From: Acidobacteriota bacterium
GTDB lineage: Bacteria; Acidobacteriota; Terriglobia; Terriglobales; Acidobacteriaceae
DNA length: 64,000 bases
Assembly (NCBI GenBank): GCA_021800255.1
Contig: JAJYZC010000005.1
Coordinates: 1-64,000 of the forward strand
Direction of reading: 5' to 3'
Numbering within the stretch: position 1 is the first letter of the stretch; every line of letters begins with the position of its first letter. Below, one piece after another: positions 48,467 to 58,380 of this stretch. The notes below the pieces were generated by a model. The model did no database searches. It was not told the DNA's origin and was given only the letters and a program-made list of their open reading frames with translations. Made by a program: the position numbers and the translations under genes.

Positions 48467-49147
48467 TCAGCGCAGCACTACGGCCAGCGCCAGGCCGTCG
48501 TAGCCCTTGACGCCGACATTCTGCAGCACGGTGGCGCTCAAGCGCGGCTCAGAGGCCATGCGCTCGAACATGCGCCGCGTGCCGATGACGTCGGGATCGG
48601 TGCTGTCCGCGCCGGCGATCTTGCCCTGGCGAACCACGTTGTCCACGACGATCACGGTTCCGGGACGGGAGAGCTTCAACGCCCATTCGAGATACTGCGG
48701 ATTGCTGGGCTTGTCGGCATCGATAAAGATCAGATCGAAGGGCGCCGAGGAGACGAGCGCGGGCAGCAAATCGAGCGCGCGGCCGACGCGGATCTCAACG
48801 CGGTCGAGGAGACCGGCGCGGGCCAGGTTTTTGCGTGCCACCTCGGCGTGGCGCGGCTCGAATTCGAGCGAGATGATGCGGCCGTCATGGGGCAGCGCAC
48901 TCGCCATCCACAGGGTCGAGTAACCGCCTAGAAGGCCGATTTCCAACACCCGGAGCGGCCGCGTGATTTGGACCAGAACTTGAAGGAACTTGCCTTGCAG
49001 CTTGGAAACCTCGATGGCCGGAAGGCCGGCTTGGCGATTGGCGCGCAACGCATCGGCCAGGAATCCATCGGGCGGGGTCAGCAGGTCGCCGAAGTAGCGA
49101 TCCACCTGCGCCCAGATATTTTCCATCGTGGTTTCCTTGGGCGGCAT
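48467..49147 (-). CDS. O-methyltransferase (class I SAM-dependent)
   Basis: LRVLEIGLLGGYSTLWMASALPHDGRIISLEFEPRHAEVARKNLARAGL...FIDADKPSNPQYLEWALKLSRPGTVIVVDNVVRQGK. Confidence 0.92.
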   Translation of the reverse strand: MPPKETTMENIWAQVDRYFGDLLTPPDGFLADALRANRQAGLPAIEVSKLQGKFLQVLVQITRPLRVLEIGLLGGYSTLWMASALPHDGRIISLEFEPRHAEVARKNLARAGLLDRVEIRVGRALDLLPALVSSAPFDLIFIDADKPSNPQYLEWALKLSRPGTVIVVDNVVRQGKIAGADSTDPDVIGTRRMFERMASEPRLSATVLQNVGVKGYDGLALAVVLR

Positions 49148-50248
49148 CTACTTTTCCCTCTCTACCACAAAATCGGGCACCCAGAGCAAGGCGCGCTTGA
49201 ACTCGGAGTCGGTCAGTAAGGCCAGAGCGTGGCGGGCTTGCTCGGCGTAGCGGTCGGCAGCGGCCATGGCGTACTCGACTGAGCCATTGCGCGCCAGAAT
49301 CTCACGAATCTGCTGGCGGCTGACGTTCTCAAAGCTGCGGTCGTTCAAGACGCGCTGAATGGCTTTGCGGTCAGCCGCTGTGCCGTGGTCGCAGGCGTGG
49401 ATCACCGCCAGCGTGGCCTTGCCTTCGCGCAGATCGCTGGCCACAGGCTTGCCCAGAACCTCCTCGGTGGCCGTCAGGTCGAGCACGTCGTCTACGATCT
49501 GAAAGGCCAGGCCAACAGCGCGGCCGAAGGCGGCCAGGCTCGCTTCCTCGGCTTGGCCGGCCTCAGCCAGCACCGCGCCCAGGCGCATCGAAACCGAGAA
49601 GAGGCAGGCCGTCTTGCGGAAGATCAGGTCGTAATACTCGGCCTCGGAGATGGTTTTGCCGAGCTTTTGAATCTGCAAAAGCTCGCCCTCGACCATCTGC
49701 TGGGTGAGGCCGACGAGCAGATCGAGAATGCGCAGATTTCGCTCCTCAAGGGCGACTTTGAAGGCCTGCATGTAAAGCCAGTCGCCGGCTAGAACGCATC
49801 TCTCGTTGCCCCAGGCGGTGTTGGCGGAGGGACGGCCGCGGCGCGTATCGGCGCCGTCGATGATGTCGTCGTGAACCAGGGTGGCGGCGTGCACCATCTC
49901 AACCACCGCGCCCAAACGGATGGCGCCCTGGCCGGAGTAACCCGATTGATGCGCTGCCAACAACAGCAGCGACGGGCGAATGCGCTTGCCTCCGCCCTCG
50001 CGCAGATATTCGGCGATCTCGGTGATGGTGCTGACGCTGGAGGCCGCGTCACGGCCCAGCTCTTGCTCCACAGCGACCAGATCTTCGTGCAGCAGCTCAA
50101 AGACTTCTCGCGCCGACGCTATGGCTGATGTGCTCAATGTCCCCCGATTTCCGCATTTCTGCTTTCGATTCCGCTCGACTGCGCCGGGGCCGAACGCCCT
50201 TTCGTCAACGATCTGTCTTTGCTGCCGGGACGGCAAATCTTCCTCCAC
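49148..50248 (-). CDS. Polyprenyl (trans-isoprenyl) diphosphate synthase
   Basis: GKRIRPSLLLLAAHQSGY...ATLVHDDIIDGADTRRGRPSAN...AFQIVDDVLDLTATEEVLGKPVASDLREGKATL. Confidence 0.95.
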   Translation of the reverse strand: MEEDLPSRQQRQIVDERAFGPGAVERNRKQKCGNRGTLSTSAIASAREVFELLHEDLVAVEQELGRDAASSVSTITEIAEYLREGGGKRIRPSLLLLAAHQSGYSGQGAIRLGAVVEMVHAATLVHDDIIDGADTRRGRPSANTAWGNERCVLAGDWLYMQAFKVALEERNLRILDLLVGLTQQMVEGELLQIQKLGKTISEAEYYDLIFRKTACLFSVSMRLGAVLAEAGQAEEASLAAFGRAVGLAFQIVDDVLDLTATEEVLGKPVASDLREGKATLAVIHACDHGTAADRKAIQRVLNDRSFENVSRQQIREILARNGSVEYAMAAADRYAEQARHALALLTDSEFKRALLWVPDFVVEREK

Positions 50249-50749
50249 TCAGTTCGTGCGATAGTTCGTAAACTGCAAATCCAGACCGAGGTCCCTGGCT
50301 CTGAGCATGGCAATGATGGACTGCAACTCGTCGCGGTCTTTGCTGGATACGCGCACTACATCCCCCTGGATGCTGGCTTGGGCCCTCTTTTTCGCCTCCT
50401 TGATGAGGCGCACGATCTCCTTGGCCTTCTCGGCCGGGATTCCCTGTTGCAGGCTGATCTTCTGGCGCACGCTTTTGCCGGCTGCGGGTTCGATCTTTCC
50501 GTAGGTCAGGTTCTTGAGCGAGACGCCGCGCTTGACCAGCTTTTGGCTGAGGATGTCCTTTACCGCCTCCAGCTTATACTCGTCGGCCGAGGCCAGTTGG
50601 ATGCTGTCATTGCCCTCCAAATTAACCTCGGAGTGGGAGTCCTTGAGGTCGAAGCGCTGATGAATCTCCTTCAGCGCCTGGCTGATGGCGTTGCGGACCT
50701 CCTGAATGTCCACCTTGCTAACGATGTCGAACGAATTGTCTTGCGCCAT
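50249..50749 (-). CDS. yajQ: YajQ-family protein
   Basis: NSFDIVSKVDIQEVRNAISQALKEIHQRFDLKDSHSEVNLEG...VSLKNLTYGKIEPAAGKSVRQKI. Confidence 0.95.
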   Translation of the reverse strand: MAQDNSFDIVSKVDIQEVRNAISQALKEIHQRFDLKDSHSEVNLEGNDSIQLASADEYKLEAVKDILSQKLVKRGVSLKNLTYGKIEPAAGKSVRQKISLQQGIPAEKAKEIVRLIKEAKKRAQASIQGDVVRVSSKDRDELQSIIAMLRARDLGLDLQFTNYRTN

Positions 50750-50799
50750 GGCTTCCGGTCCTCGGCCCCGCAGCAAACGCGCAGCAGACGCCGCTTCTA

Positions 50800-51639
50800 T
50801 CAGTTTCCCACGTCCGGCCCAAGCTGAAAAAGCCGGAAAAAGTTTTGGGTGGTGGCGGCGGCGATCTCACCTGATTCAACGCCGTGAAGCCCGGCCATAA
50901 CTTCGGCCGTGTGCGCGACAAAGGCCGGCTCGTTGCGCTGGCCGCGATGGGGCACGGGAGCCAGCCAAGGAGCGTCGGTCTCCACCAGTATGGAGTCCAG
51001 CGGCAGGCGGGCGGCCACATCGCGCAGGGGTTGTGCCTTGGGGTAGGTGAGATTGCCGGCAAACGAGATGAGAAAACCCATCTCCAGCGAGCGCCGCGCC
51101 TGGTCCCATCCTGCGCCGAAGCAGTGCATGACGCCGCCCAGGCCGGTGCGCCGCCAGTGTTCGTCCAAAATCAGGAAAAGATCGTCCCAGGCGTCGGCGG
51201 ACTCATTTGTCCCGCGACAGTGGATGAGAATGGGCCGCTTGCGGGCGGCGGCCACTTCAAGCTGGCGGATGAGCCCCTCGCGCTGCACATCGTGGGGCGC
51301 GCCCTCGTGATAGTAGTCGAGCCCGATCTCGCCGCAGGCGATGACCTCCGGCGCGGCAAGAAGGGCATCCAGTTTGGCCAGCACGGCGCTGTCGATTTCG
51401 GTTGCGTTGTGAGGGTAAACGCCGGCGCTCGCGTAGAGCTTAGGAATTCCTGCTCCACTTTCAGGGCGGGCGTTGAACTCGCGGCAAATCTCCTGCGCGC
51501 TGTGCATCCCGGCCGGACCCTCGCCGATGCCAATGGAGAGAACGGTGCCCACGCCCGCCTCAGCGGCGCGGGCCAGCATAGCCGCGCGGTCTTGCGTGTA
51601 ACGTGGGCTGTCGAGATGCGCGTGGGAGTCGATAAGCAA
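50800..51639 (-). CDS. tatD: TatD-family hydrolase
   Basis: MLIDSHAHLDSPRYTQDRAAMLARAAEAGVG...GEIGLDYYHEGAPHDVQREGLIRQLEVA...VETDAPWLAPVPHRGQRNEPAFVAHTAEVMA. Confidence 0.96.
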   Translation of the reverse strand: MLIDSHAHLDSPRYTQDRAAMLARAAEAGVGTVLSIGIGEGPAGMHSAQEICREFNARPESGAGIPKLYASAGVYPHNATEIDSAVLAKLDALLAAPEVIACGEIGLDYYHEGAPHDVQREGLIRQLEVAAARKRPILIHCRGTNESADAWDDLFLILDEHWRRTGLGGVMHCFGAGWDQARRSLEMGFLISFAGNLTYPKAQPLRDVAARLPLDSILVETDAPWLAPVPHRGQRNEPAFVAHTAEVMAGLHGVESGEIAAATTQNFFRLFQLGPDVGN

Positions 51640-51786
51640 AGGAACCTCGGACTGGCGGAGGCCTGAGACCGGAACCTTCCTCTCGATTCTATCCTTCAGG
51701 GACGGACGGCCTTCAAGCCCCGGTGCAGATCAAAAGGCTGGGATCCCGCGCGCAAGTTCGAAAAGCCGGTCTGCGATCTCCAATCG

Positions 51787-52197
51787 TCACTTTCTGCTCT
51801 GCCGGTTCGGTATTAGCGGAAGGCGTGCTGCCGGGGGCATGGAATCCTTGTTTCCGCCGGTCGCAGCCTCCCCGCGGAATTCAATCGAGCGGGCAAATTC
51901 GATCATGGCTGCGCCCAGCGTTTCCAACAGATGCGTCCATTCGCGCAAATGCGCCATGCCCCTCCGGGTCAAAGCGTACTTGCGCCGCGCAGGACCGCTT
52001 CCAGCCTCCCATTTCGAAGAGACATAGCGATTGGCCTCCAGGGCTCTGAGCGTGCGATAGAGGGCCGCACCCTCGATGGTAGCGTCGGTCAAAGCGTATT
52101 GCGCTAAGCAATCGGCAATTTCATAGCCGTACGATCCCTTCTTCTCTCTAAGTATCCGCAGAACCACCGGCTCGATAAAACGGGAAACGTTGCCCAT
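51787..52197 (-). CDS. PadR-family transcriptional regulator
   Basis: VLRILREKKGSYGYEIADCLAQYALTDATIEGAALYRTLRALEANRYVSSKWEAGSGPARRKYALTRRGMAHLREW. Confidence 0.88.
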   Translation of the reverse strand: MGNVSRFIEPVVLRILREKKGSYGYEIADCLAQYALTDATIEGAALYRTLRALEANRYVSSKWEAGSGPARRKYALTRRGMAHLREWTHLLETLGAAMIEFARSIEFRGEAATGGNKDSMPPAARLPLIPNRQSRK

Positions 52198-52356
52198 CGC
52201 ACAGGTGCAGGGCCGCCCCAGGTCCGGTTGTTTGCAGCGGCGCGGTATGCCTCCCTGCCCCAGGCCCGGCGCGCGCGCCTTGGATTTGAAATTGGCGGGC
52301 GTCAATACGAAAGCCCTCCCTCTACACGAGTAAAAATTTTCCTCTGGGCAGCATTC

Positions 52357-52387
52357 CTAGATGTATTTTACACTTATACTAGATGTA
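52357..52387. promoter_or_regulatory. Putative regulator-binding direct repeats upstream of the padR gene
   Basis: CTAGATGTA at 52357-52365 and again at 52379-52387, 22-bp period, in an AT-rich island of a GC-rich region. Confidence 0.4.
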
Positions 52388-52727
52388 AATTGCTTCAACC
52401 GCCAGGAAAACGCCCTCCCGCGGACCGGCAGCACGGTTGTCCGGTGTGCGTAGAAACTGGGCGTAACCTGCACGCGGCGCACAACCGCGCCTGGACTGTG
52501 CCCGGCTTGGTTACCGGACGCGGCGCTCCGGCTGCTTGCAGAGGGTAAACTATCTTCCGTGCCCGGAGCGCGTGCGGTAACTAGGCATGGCAGGCTCCAT
52601 GGCGATTGTGGTCGCGAACACGCCGGAGACGATGCCGGCGATTGCTGCTCAAGCGTCTCGCAGCCCGTTACAAAGGCCACCCCGGCTGATAGCCGGTGTA
52701 TCTTGTGTTCTTGAAAGGGAGATTCAA

Positions 52728-53192
52728 GTGAAAATTATGCGATATCTTATCCCCGCGCTGGCGCTGGCCGGCGTTGTGGTTTCCGTGCTGGCGCTCGGCG
52801 TACACTACAACATGTATGTCAGTTTTCACCATGGCATACACTATTCAACCGGAATCGAACCCTGCGACATCAACGCAAGGTGGGATTGTGGCGTCGTGAA
52901 CCACAGTCCCTTCGCCATGATGGGACACCTCCCGGTGGCGGTCATTGGCATCGTGGGCTACCTGGCGCTGGCTGCGCTGGCCTTTTGGCGGCACCGCTTC
53001 CTGCTGTTTCTGGCTACGCTCGTCGGGCTCGGCTTCGCCCTCCGCCTGTCCTTCATCGAGGAGTATGTGCTGACGGTCTGGTGTCTCTATTGCGTCATCT
53101 CACAGATCATCATCGGACTCATCACATTGCTCAGCCTGAGTTGGTTCACAGCGGAGTATATCGGCCTGAAGCGCGCGCGGCGCGCCGCTTGA
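52728..53192 (+). CDS. Vitamin K epoxide reductase-family (DsbB-like) membrane protein
   Basis: CDINARWDCGVVNHSPFAMMGHLPVAVIGIVGYLAL...EEYVLTVWCLYCVISQ; four conserved Cys including CxxC. Start GTG 52728 or ATG 52737. Confidence 0.9.
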   Translation: MKIMRYLIPALALAGVVVSVLALGVHYNMYVSFHHGIHYSTGIEPCDINARWDCGVVNHSPFAMMGHLPVAVIGIVGYLALAALAFWRHRFLLFLATLVGLGFALRLSFIEEYVLTVWCLYCVISQIIIGLITLLSLSWFTAEYIGLKRARRAA

Positions 53193-53312
53193 GCGCGCCA
53201 GAGCGGAAGAAGGCCGGTGAAGTTTCTGTTCATCTCCAATGTTCGGCAGGCGCCGGGCCTGGCTAGATGCGGATAAAGCCGACCTGGAAAAAATCCAAAC
53301 CAAGGAGGCTGG

Positions 53313-53693
53313 GTGATCTACAGCAGGCATTCCTCCCGATCCTCATCGGAGGTCGAAGCGCGGCTGCGCGATGCGGCCGCCCGGCACCAGTTCGGAGTTC
53401 TTCACGTTCACGATCTCCGGCAAACGCTCCAGTCCAAGGGCATCGATCTCGGCTCCGAGTGCAAGGTCTTCGATGTGTGCAATCCGCAGGCCGCCACGGC
53501 GGTTCTGACCAAGGAGATGAGGGTCTCCACAGTTCTGCCCTGCCGCATCTCCATCTTCACCTCCGGCGAAGGCTGCACCCTCGCCACCGTGAAACCCACC
53601 GACCTGTTGCGCGCTACCGGCCTCAGCGGCGCCGAAGCCCTGGCCGCGGAGATCGAGCGCGAGGTTATGGCGATGATCGATGAGGCAGCGTAG
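53313..53693 (+). CDS. DUF302 domain protein
   Basis: FGVLHVHDLRQTLQSKGIDLGSECKVFDVCNPQAATAVLTKEMRVSTVLPCRISIFTSGEGCTLATVKPTDLL. Confidence 0.88.
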   Translation: MIYSRHSSRSSSEVEARLRDAAARHQFGVLHVHDLRQTLQSKGIDLGSECKVFDVCNPQAATAVLTKEMRVSTVLPCRISIFTSGEGCTLATVKPTDLLRATGLSGAEALAAEIEREVMAMIDEAA

Positions 53694-54654
53694 GCGCACG
53701 CCTAAAAACGAGACAGCAAGGCGCTGGAGAGCCCAGAAGAAATTGGTCAAAAAGCTAATCCTTTGTATCGTTCTTGCCAGCCTGGCCGAGCTAGCCGCCT
53801 ACGGCAGCTCCAACGCTGCGGCCTTTGGCAGCGCCTCCGTTACCCCGGCCAGACCGGCTGCCCCAAAAGTTCCCACTTGCCCGCGCGCACTGCAAACCAA
53901 CGCCAGCGTGCTCAATCCCACGACTTGGTATCTTACTTTGCCGGTTGGCGCTCCGGCGGCCTTCGGCCCCCCGATTCCGATCGATGGCCTCCCGGACCGC
54001 GACTCGGCCTATTTTTATCCAACTTACAGCGGCAGCGGCTATAACGGAACGCTCGAATCCGTCACCTTCTACGCTCCGTATGGGCCGGGTTCGGCAACCA
54101 CCGCGAATTCGACCTTTGCGCGCTCAGAGTTGCGTGAGGTCTCCAACGATGCGCAAACCATCAACGCCAAAGGCGACTGGAGCCTGAGCACGGCTCAGCG
54201 CACACTCTACGCCACCTTGCGCATAGACAACATCAACCAGGGAAGGGCCGGGAGCGGCCTGATCATCGGGCAAATTCACTCGGATCCGAGCACGGACGGT
54301 GAAGTGATAAAGCTTTACTATCGTTCCGACGGAACCATCCATGCCTCCTACGACGATCAAAAGGGAGAGACCCCGGGCGTGCTGCCTTTGCCGCGCCTGA
54401 CAATTCCGCTACGACAGGCCTTTTCCTATGAGATCGACGTGAACAAGGGAGTTGTTACGGTGGGCATTCTTTATAACAGTCAATGTTATAGCGCCAGTTA
54501 CAACGCCATTGCCTACACAAAAGCCCATAACAAAACCTGGACCAAGACCGGCGAAGGTTTTTACTTCAAGGCGGGCGATTATAACCAGGACGATACGGAC
54601 CCGATCAACTCCTCGCAGGATACGTTCACGTCCATTCTTGTCTCGACGTATTGA
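53680..54654 (+). CDS. Polysaccharide lyase family 7 (alginate lyase)
   Basis: Three PL7 motifs: FARSELREV, IIGQIHSD, and YFKAGDYNQ; N-terminal hydrophobic leader. Confidence 0.88.
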   Translation: MRQRRRTPKNETARRWRAQKKLVKKLILCIVLASLAELAAYGSSNAAAFGSASVTPARPAAPKVPTCPRALQTNASVLNPTTWYLTLPVGAPAAFGPPIPIDGLPDRDSAYFYPTYSGSGYNGTLESVTFYAPYGPGSATTANSTFARSELREVSNDAQTINAKGDWSLSTAQRTLYATLRIDNINQGRAGSGLIIGQIHSDPSTDGEVIKLYYRSDGTIHASYDDQKGETPGVLPLPRLTIPLRQAFSYEIDVNKGVVTVGILYNSQCYSASYNAIAYTKAHNKTWTKTGEGFYFKAGDYNQDDTDPINSSQDTFTSILVSTY

Positions 54655-54924
54655 CGAAGATGCCGCCTTGACACTCCACGCCGTTTTCAGGCGTGAAGGC
54701 GGCTGCGAATAGACTGTGCCGCTCGGCTGCGGCGCCACCCTGGACCGCGCACGGTCGTGCCGTTTTACCTCCTGACCGGCCAGCGTGTTTCCTTTGATGC
54801 GAGGATGCGAGTCGTGGCGCCGTTAGCTTTGATCAGGAATGCACTTGACTGGAGAAGGAAATCCGTCTATAAAAATTGATGTCATGGAAATTGATTCCAT
54901 GACATCACGCGCACTCCTCAAGGG

Positions 54925-55138
54925 GAGCGTGCTTCACCACAGCAATCGCCAGGATGTTCGGGAAGGCGGTGAAACTCCGCCACTGCCCCGCAACTGTGAG
55001 CGCACCTGCCGTGACGCCCGTCGTATCTGGGTTGCCGTACGAAGGCAGGGTTCAGCCGTAAAAGCCACTGGAGGCAAGCCCGGAAGGGTAAGTCTTTGGG
55101 AAGGCGGCCGAAACAGGCGCAAGTCAGGAGACCGGTCC
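54925..55138 (+). promoter_or_regulatory. Cobalamin (B12) riboswitch
   Basis: Core GGGAAGGCGGTGAAACTCCGCCACTGCCCCGCAACTGTGAGC...GCCACTGGAGGCAAGCCCGGAAGG...CAAGTCAGGAGACCGGTCC (B12 box), upstream of a TonB receptor gene. Confidence 0.92.
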
Positions 55139-55304
55139 TACGGCGGTTCCGGGATATCAACGCCCTCGTGGTGCTCTTGCGGGGGTCGCCGCTCTCTATC
55201 GATCGCGGCGACCGCAGAGCAACGGCTCCGCGATACAGCAACCCTGGAACTGCTTTTGGCGCACCAGACCGCTTGTGCGTTCCGAGGGGAACGAAGGAGC
55301 TATC

Positions 55305-57797
55305 ATGCCTGTTTCCAATTGTTTGCGTGTAACCTGGCGCCGCGTGTTCGGGGCTGCGTTGGTGGCCGCCGTTCTTGCCTTTTGCAGCGCACTTTGTTCG
55401 GCCGCATCCGTTCACGGCGTGGTCACCGACGCCTCTGGCGCCAGGGTCGCCGGCGCCGCCGTGACGCTTATCAGCAATGGCAAGGTGGTGGGCGCGGCCG
55501 TCTCCGGGCCCAACGGCAGCTTTCAAATCCTGACCGGAACCAGCGGGCGCTTCTTTTTGGTGGTTTCGGCCAAGGGCTTCCGGCAGTTGCACACTCCGGA
55601 TTTCTATGCCGGCCAGTTCAACGCAGTGGAGCGCGATGTAGTGCTGGAGCCAGCGTGGGTGCGGGAGTCGATCGTGGTGACGGCCACCGGAACGCCGACG
55701 CCGCAGCCGCAGACCAGCGCCGCCATCAGCGTGCTCAGCCCCTTGGATCTGGCCTTACGCAACAATTTGGTTAGCGCGCTGCGCCTTATGCCTGGCGTTT
55801 TTGTGACGCAGGATGGTCAGCGCGGCGCGCAGGCTTCTCTGTTCATCCGCGGCGGCGATTCGGATGACAATATGGTTACCCTGGACGGCGTGGACGTGGG
55901 AGACCTGGGCGGCCAGTTTGATTTCGGCACGCTTTCCACCACGGCCATTGAGAGCGCGGAGGTCTATCGCGGGCCGGATTCGGATTTGTATGGGGCCGAC
56001 GCGGAGAGCGGGGTGGTGAGCCTGATTACTCCGCGCGGGACCACCAGCTTTCCTTCGCTGCTGTTCCAGGGCGATGCCGGCAACCTCTCCACCTCGGACG
56101 AGCAGCTCGAACTGGCTGGGGCTCGCGGCAAATACGACTACCTGGGCGCCTTCAGTTGGCTGCAAACCGCCAACGATCTGCCCATGGACGAGTATCACGT
56201 GGCCACCACGGCGGCAAACCTGGGCTGGCAACCCAACACCAACACCCAGCTTCGCGTCACCCTGCACTCCGGCGTGGATGCAACGGGGGTTCCCAACGCC
56301 TGGAACTTTTATCACGTGACCGACGACGCAACAGAAAAAGATCAGGACATTTTTATGAGCGCGTCGATAGAAAATCAGACCACGCAGAGCTTTCACAATA
56401 CCGTGCTCTATGGGCTGACACGCAAGCGCGAGCAATATCATCTCTGGCGGCAGGATGGCAGCGGTGTCTTCGACGCCTATGGAGATAGTTACGGCTATCC
56501 GGTGACCATCACCGGAGCCAACGGCTACTCGGTAACCGGACGGGCGCTGCTGGACTACGCGGGAACCTATCCGCAAGGCTATCAGTTGGTCAACAACCGC
56601 GATCAGATTGTGTACCGGGGCGGCGTCACCATCACGCCGTACCTGAGCGCCCTCATCGGCTTTCAGTACGAGAACGAACGCGGCGCCGAACCCGGCAGCT
56701 CGACCTACACTCCGGTGGAGCGCAGCAACTACGACTACCTGGCGGAGGTGCACGGCGGATTCAAGCAGCGCCTCTTCTACACCCTTGCCGGCGATTTGGA
56801 GCGATACTCGCTCTTCGGCACACAAACGCCCCCGCGCGCCGGGCTCTCCTATTACGTTCTTCGCCCGCGCCGCGGAATCCTGAGCGGCACGCGCGTGCTG
56901 TTCAACTATGGCGAGGCGGTGCGCGAGCCCTCACTGACCGACCAGTTCTATTCGCTCTACAACTTCCTGGCGACGAACGGCGGCCAGAGCACTATCCAAC
57001 AGTTGCACATCATGCCGCTGGCCGCGCCTGCCGTGCGCACCTACGAAGGCGGGGTAGAGCAGGACTTCCTGAACCAGCGCGTAATCTTCAAGAGCAACTT
57101 TTTTCACAACGAATTCGGAAGCCAGATCGAATACGTCGGCCTGGATCTGGTGCCGGAGCTTCTGCCCAATCTGACGCCGGCCCAGCAGAATCAACTGGAG
57201 CAGTTCTTGCAGGCCAACGGCGCATACGAGCTGAGCATCAATAGCGAGGCGTATCGTGCGCTGGGCGTGGAAACCAGCGTAGAGAGCGGACTGGGGCGGA
57301 ACATTTTTCTGCGCGGCGGCTACACCTATCTGGATGCGGTGGTGCAGCGCTCGTTCACCAACGACGACCTGGCCCTGCTCGGCCCCATTCCCACGTATAA
57401 GGGCATTCCTATCGGCGAGGTCTCGCCGCTCCAGGGTGCGCGCCCCTTCCGGCGTCCACCGCACACCGGCTACTTCACGGCCACCTACGCAGCCAAACGG
57501 GTGACGGCGGAGTTCACCTCCGCCTTTGTCAGCCGCTCCGATGATTCGGATTTTTTGGCCGGCGACGCATACGGCGCCAACCCCAACAGCCTGCTCCTGC
57601 CCAACCGCAATCTCGATCACGGCTACACCCAGGCCGATGTGGGCGGCAGCTATCAGTTGAACTCCTGGCTCGGCATCTATGCGCAAACAGACAATCTGTT
57701 CGGCGAGCGGTATATCGCGCCCATCGGCTACCCCAGCCTGCCGGTGAACTTCCGCACCGGCCTGCTCCTCCAGTGGGGCATCGGCAGCGGCCATTGA
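55305..57797 (+). CDS. TonB-dependent receptor, likely cobalamin/corrinoid transporter
   Basis: SVHGVVTDASGARVAGAAV domain, TonB box/plug ESIVVTATGT...LRLMPGVFVTQDGQRGAQASLFIRGGDSDDNMVTLDGVDV; riboswitch upstream. Confidence 0.9.
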   Translation: MPVSNCLRVTWRRVFGAALVAAVLAFCSALCSAASVHGVVTDASGARVAGAAVTLISNGKVVGAAVSGPNGSFQILTGTSGRFFLVVSAKGFRQLHTPDFYAGQFNAVERDVVLEPAWVRESIVVTATGTPTPQPQTSAAISVLSPLDLALRNNLVSALRLMPGVFVTQDGQRGAQASLFIRGGDSDDNMVTLDGVDVGDLGGQFDFGTLSTTAIESAEVYRGPDSDLYGADAESGVVSLITPRGTTSFPSLLFQGDAGNLSTSDEQLELAGARGKYDYLGAFSWLQTANDLPMDEYHVATTAANLGWQPNTNTQLRVTLHSGVDATGVPNAWNFYHVTDDATEKDQDIFMSASIENQTTQSFHNTVLYGLTRKREQYHLWRQDGSGVFDAYGDSYGYPVTITGANGYSVTGRALLDYAGTYPQGYQLVNNRDQIVYRGGVTITPYLSALIGFQYENERGAEPGSSTYTPVERSNYDYLAEVHGGFKQRLFYTLAGDLERYSLFGTQTPPRAGLSYYVLRPRRGILSGTRVLFNYGEAVREPSLTDQFYSLYNFLATNGGQSTIQQLHIMPLAAPAVRTYEGGVEQDFLNQRVIFKSNFFHNEFGSQIEYVGLDLVPELLPNLTPAQQNQLEQFLQANGAYELSINSEAYRALGVETSVESGLGRNIFLRGGYTYLDAVVQRSFTNDDLALLGPIPTYKGIPIGEVSPLQGARPFRRPPHTGYFTATYAAKRVTAEFTSAFVSRSDDSDFLAGDAYGANPNSLLLPNRNLDHGYTQADVGGSYQLNSWLGIYAQTDNLFGERYIAPIGYPSLPVNFRTGLLLQWGIGSGH

Positions 57798-58179
57798 AGC
57801 GCCGGCGGCGTTCACGTGCGCTCTCAAAGAGCGCGCTTGAAGCCATTTGCGTGAGGGAGATGCCGCCCCATGGTTCCTCATCTCCTCATCGGAAAAGCCT
57901 GATGAGAGGTCAGAGCTCGGAGGTGCGGTTTTGCCGGGATTTCCTGGTTTTGCCCTGTTTTTCCACAATCATAGATGCAAATGCAATTGCGTATAGTCAA
58001 AATCCCCTTGAAAATACTGCGGCGGCGAGTTAGGATGTAGGCTCCTAAGCAGAGAAAACCGGCCAATGCCGCGCTCCCAGCCGCCGTTTTGACGGCTGGG
58101 CATTTGGTATTTGAAGAAGTTCCGGTGCGATGCGTAGGAGCGTTGCCGGCAGTTCGCTTGATGAACCGGAGCGCGTTTT

Positions 58180-58220
58180 ACAGCATTTTTGGAGCTGGTG
58201 AAGTCCTGTTGAGATTGATT
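58180..58220 (-). repeat. Dispersed 41-bp repeat, copy B
   Basis: Reverse complement atcaatctcaacaggacttcaccagctccaaaaatgctgta matches 14374-14414 at 35/41. Confidence 0.65.
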
Positions 58221-58238
58221 TTCAAGGTGCAGCTTCTT

Positions 58239-58348
58239 AGAGCGTGTTTCATAAATGGCCGTTGTGGCAGGCCAAGCTTCTGGAACCCGGCTTGTTGCCG
58301 GGTTCCACACGAGACAGAACCATCCGCATTGGGTTTATGAAACACGCT
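58239..58348 (+). mobile_element. MITE-like 110-bp inverted-repeat element, copy 2
   Basis: Perfect 15-bp TIRs agcgtgtttcataaa (58241-58255) / tttatgaaacacgct (58334-58348); internal perfect 10-bp-stem hairpin ggaacccggc-ttgtt-gccgggttcc (58282-58306). Confidence 0.75.
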
Positions 58349-58380
58349 GTAGGGTTGCGGCGACTTGAGTATGTGCCTTC

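Noticed and set aside
54839-55774. 311-aa plus-strand ORF across the riboswitch
   Set aside because: Overlaps the cobalamin aptamer and the true TonB receptor frame; no recognisable domain; Arg-rich out-of-frame translation.
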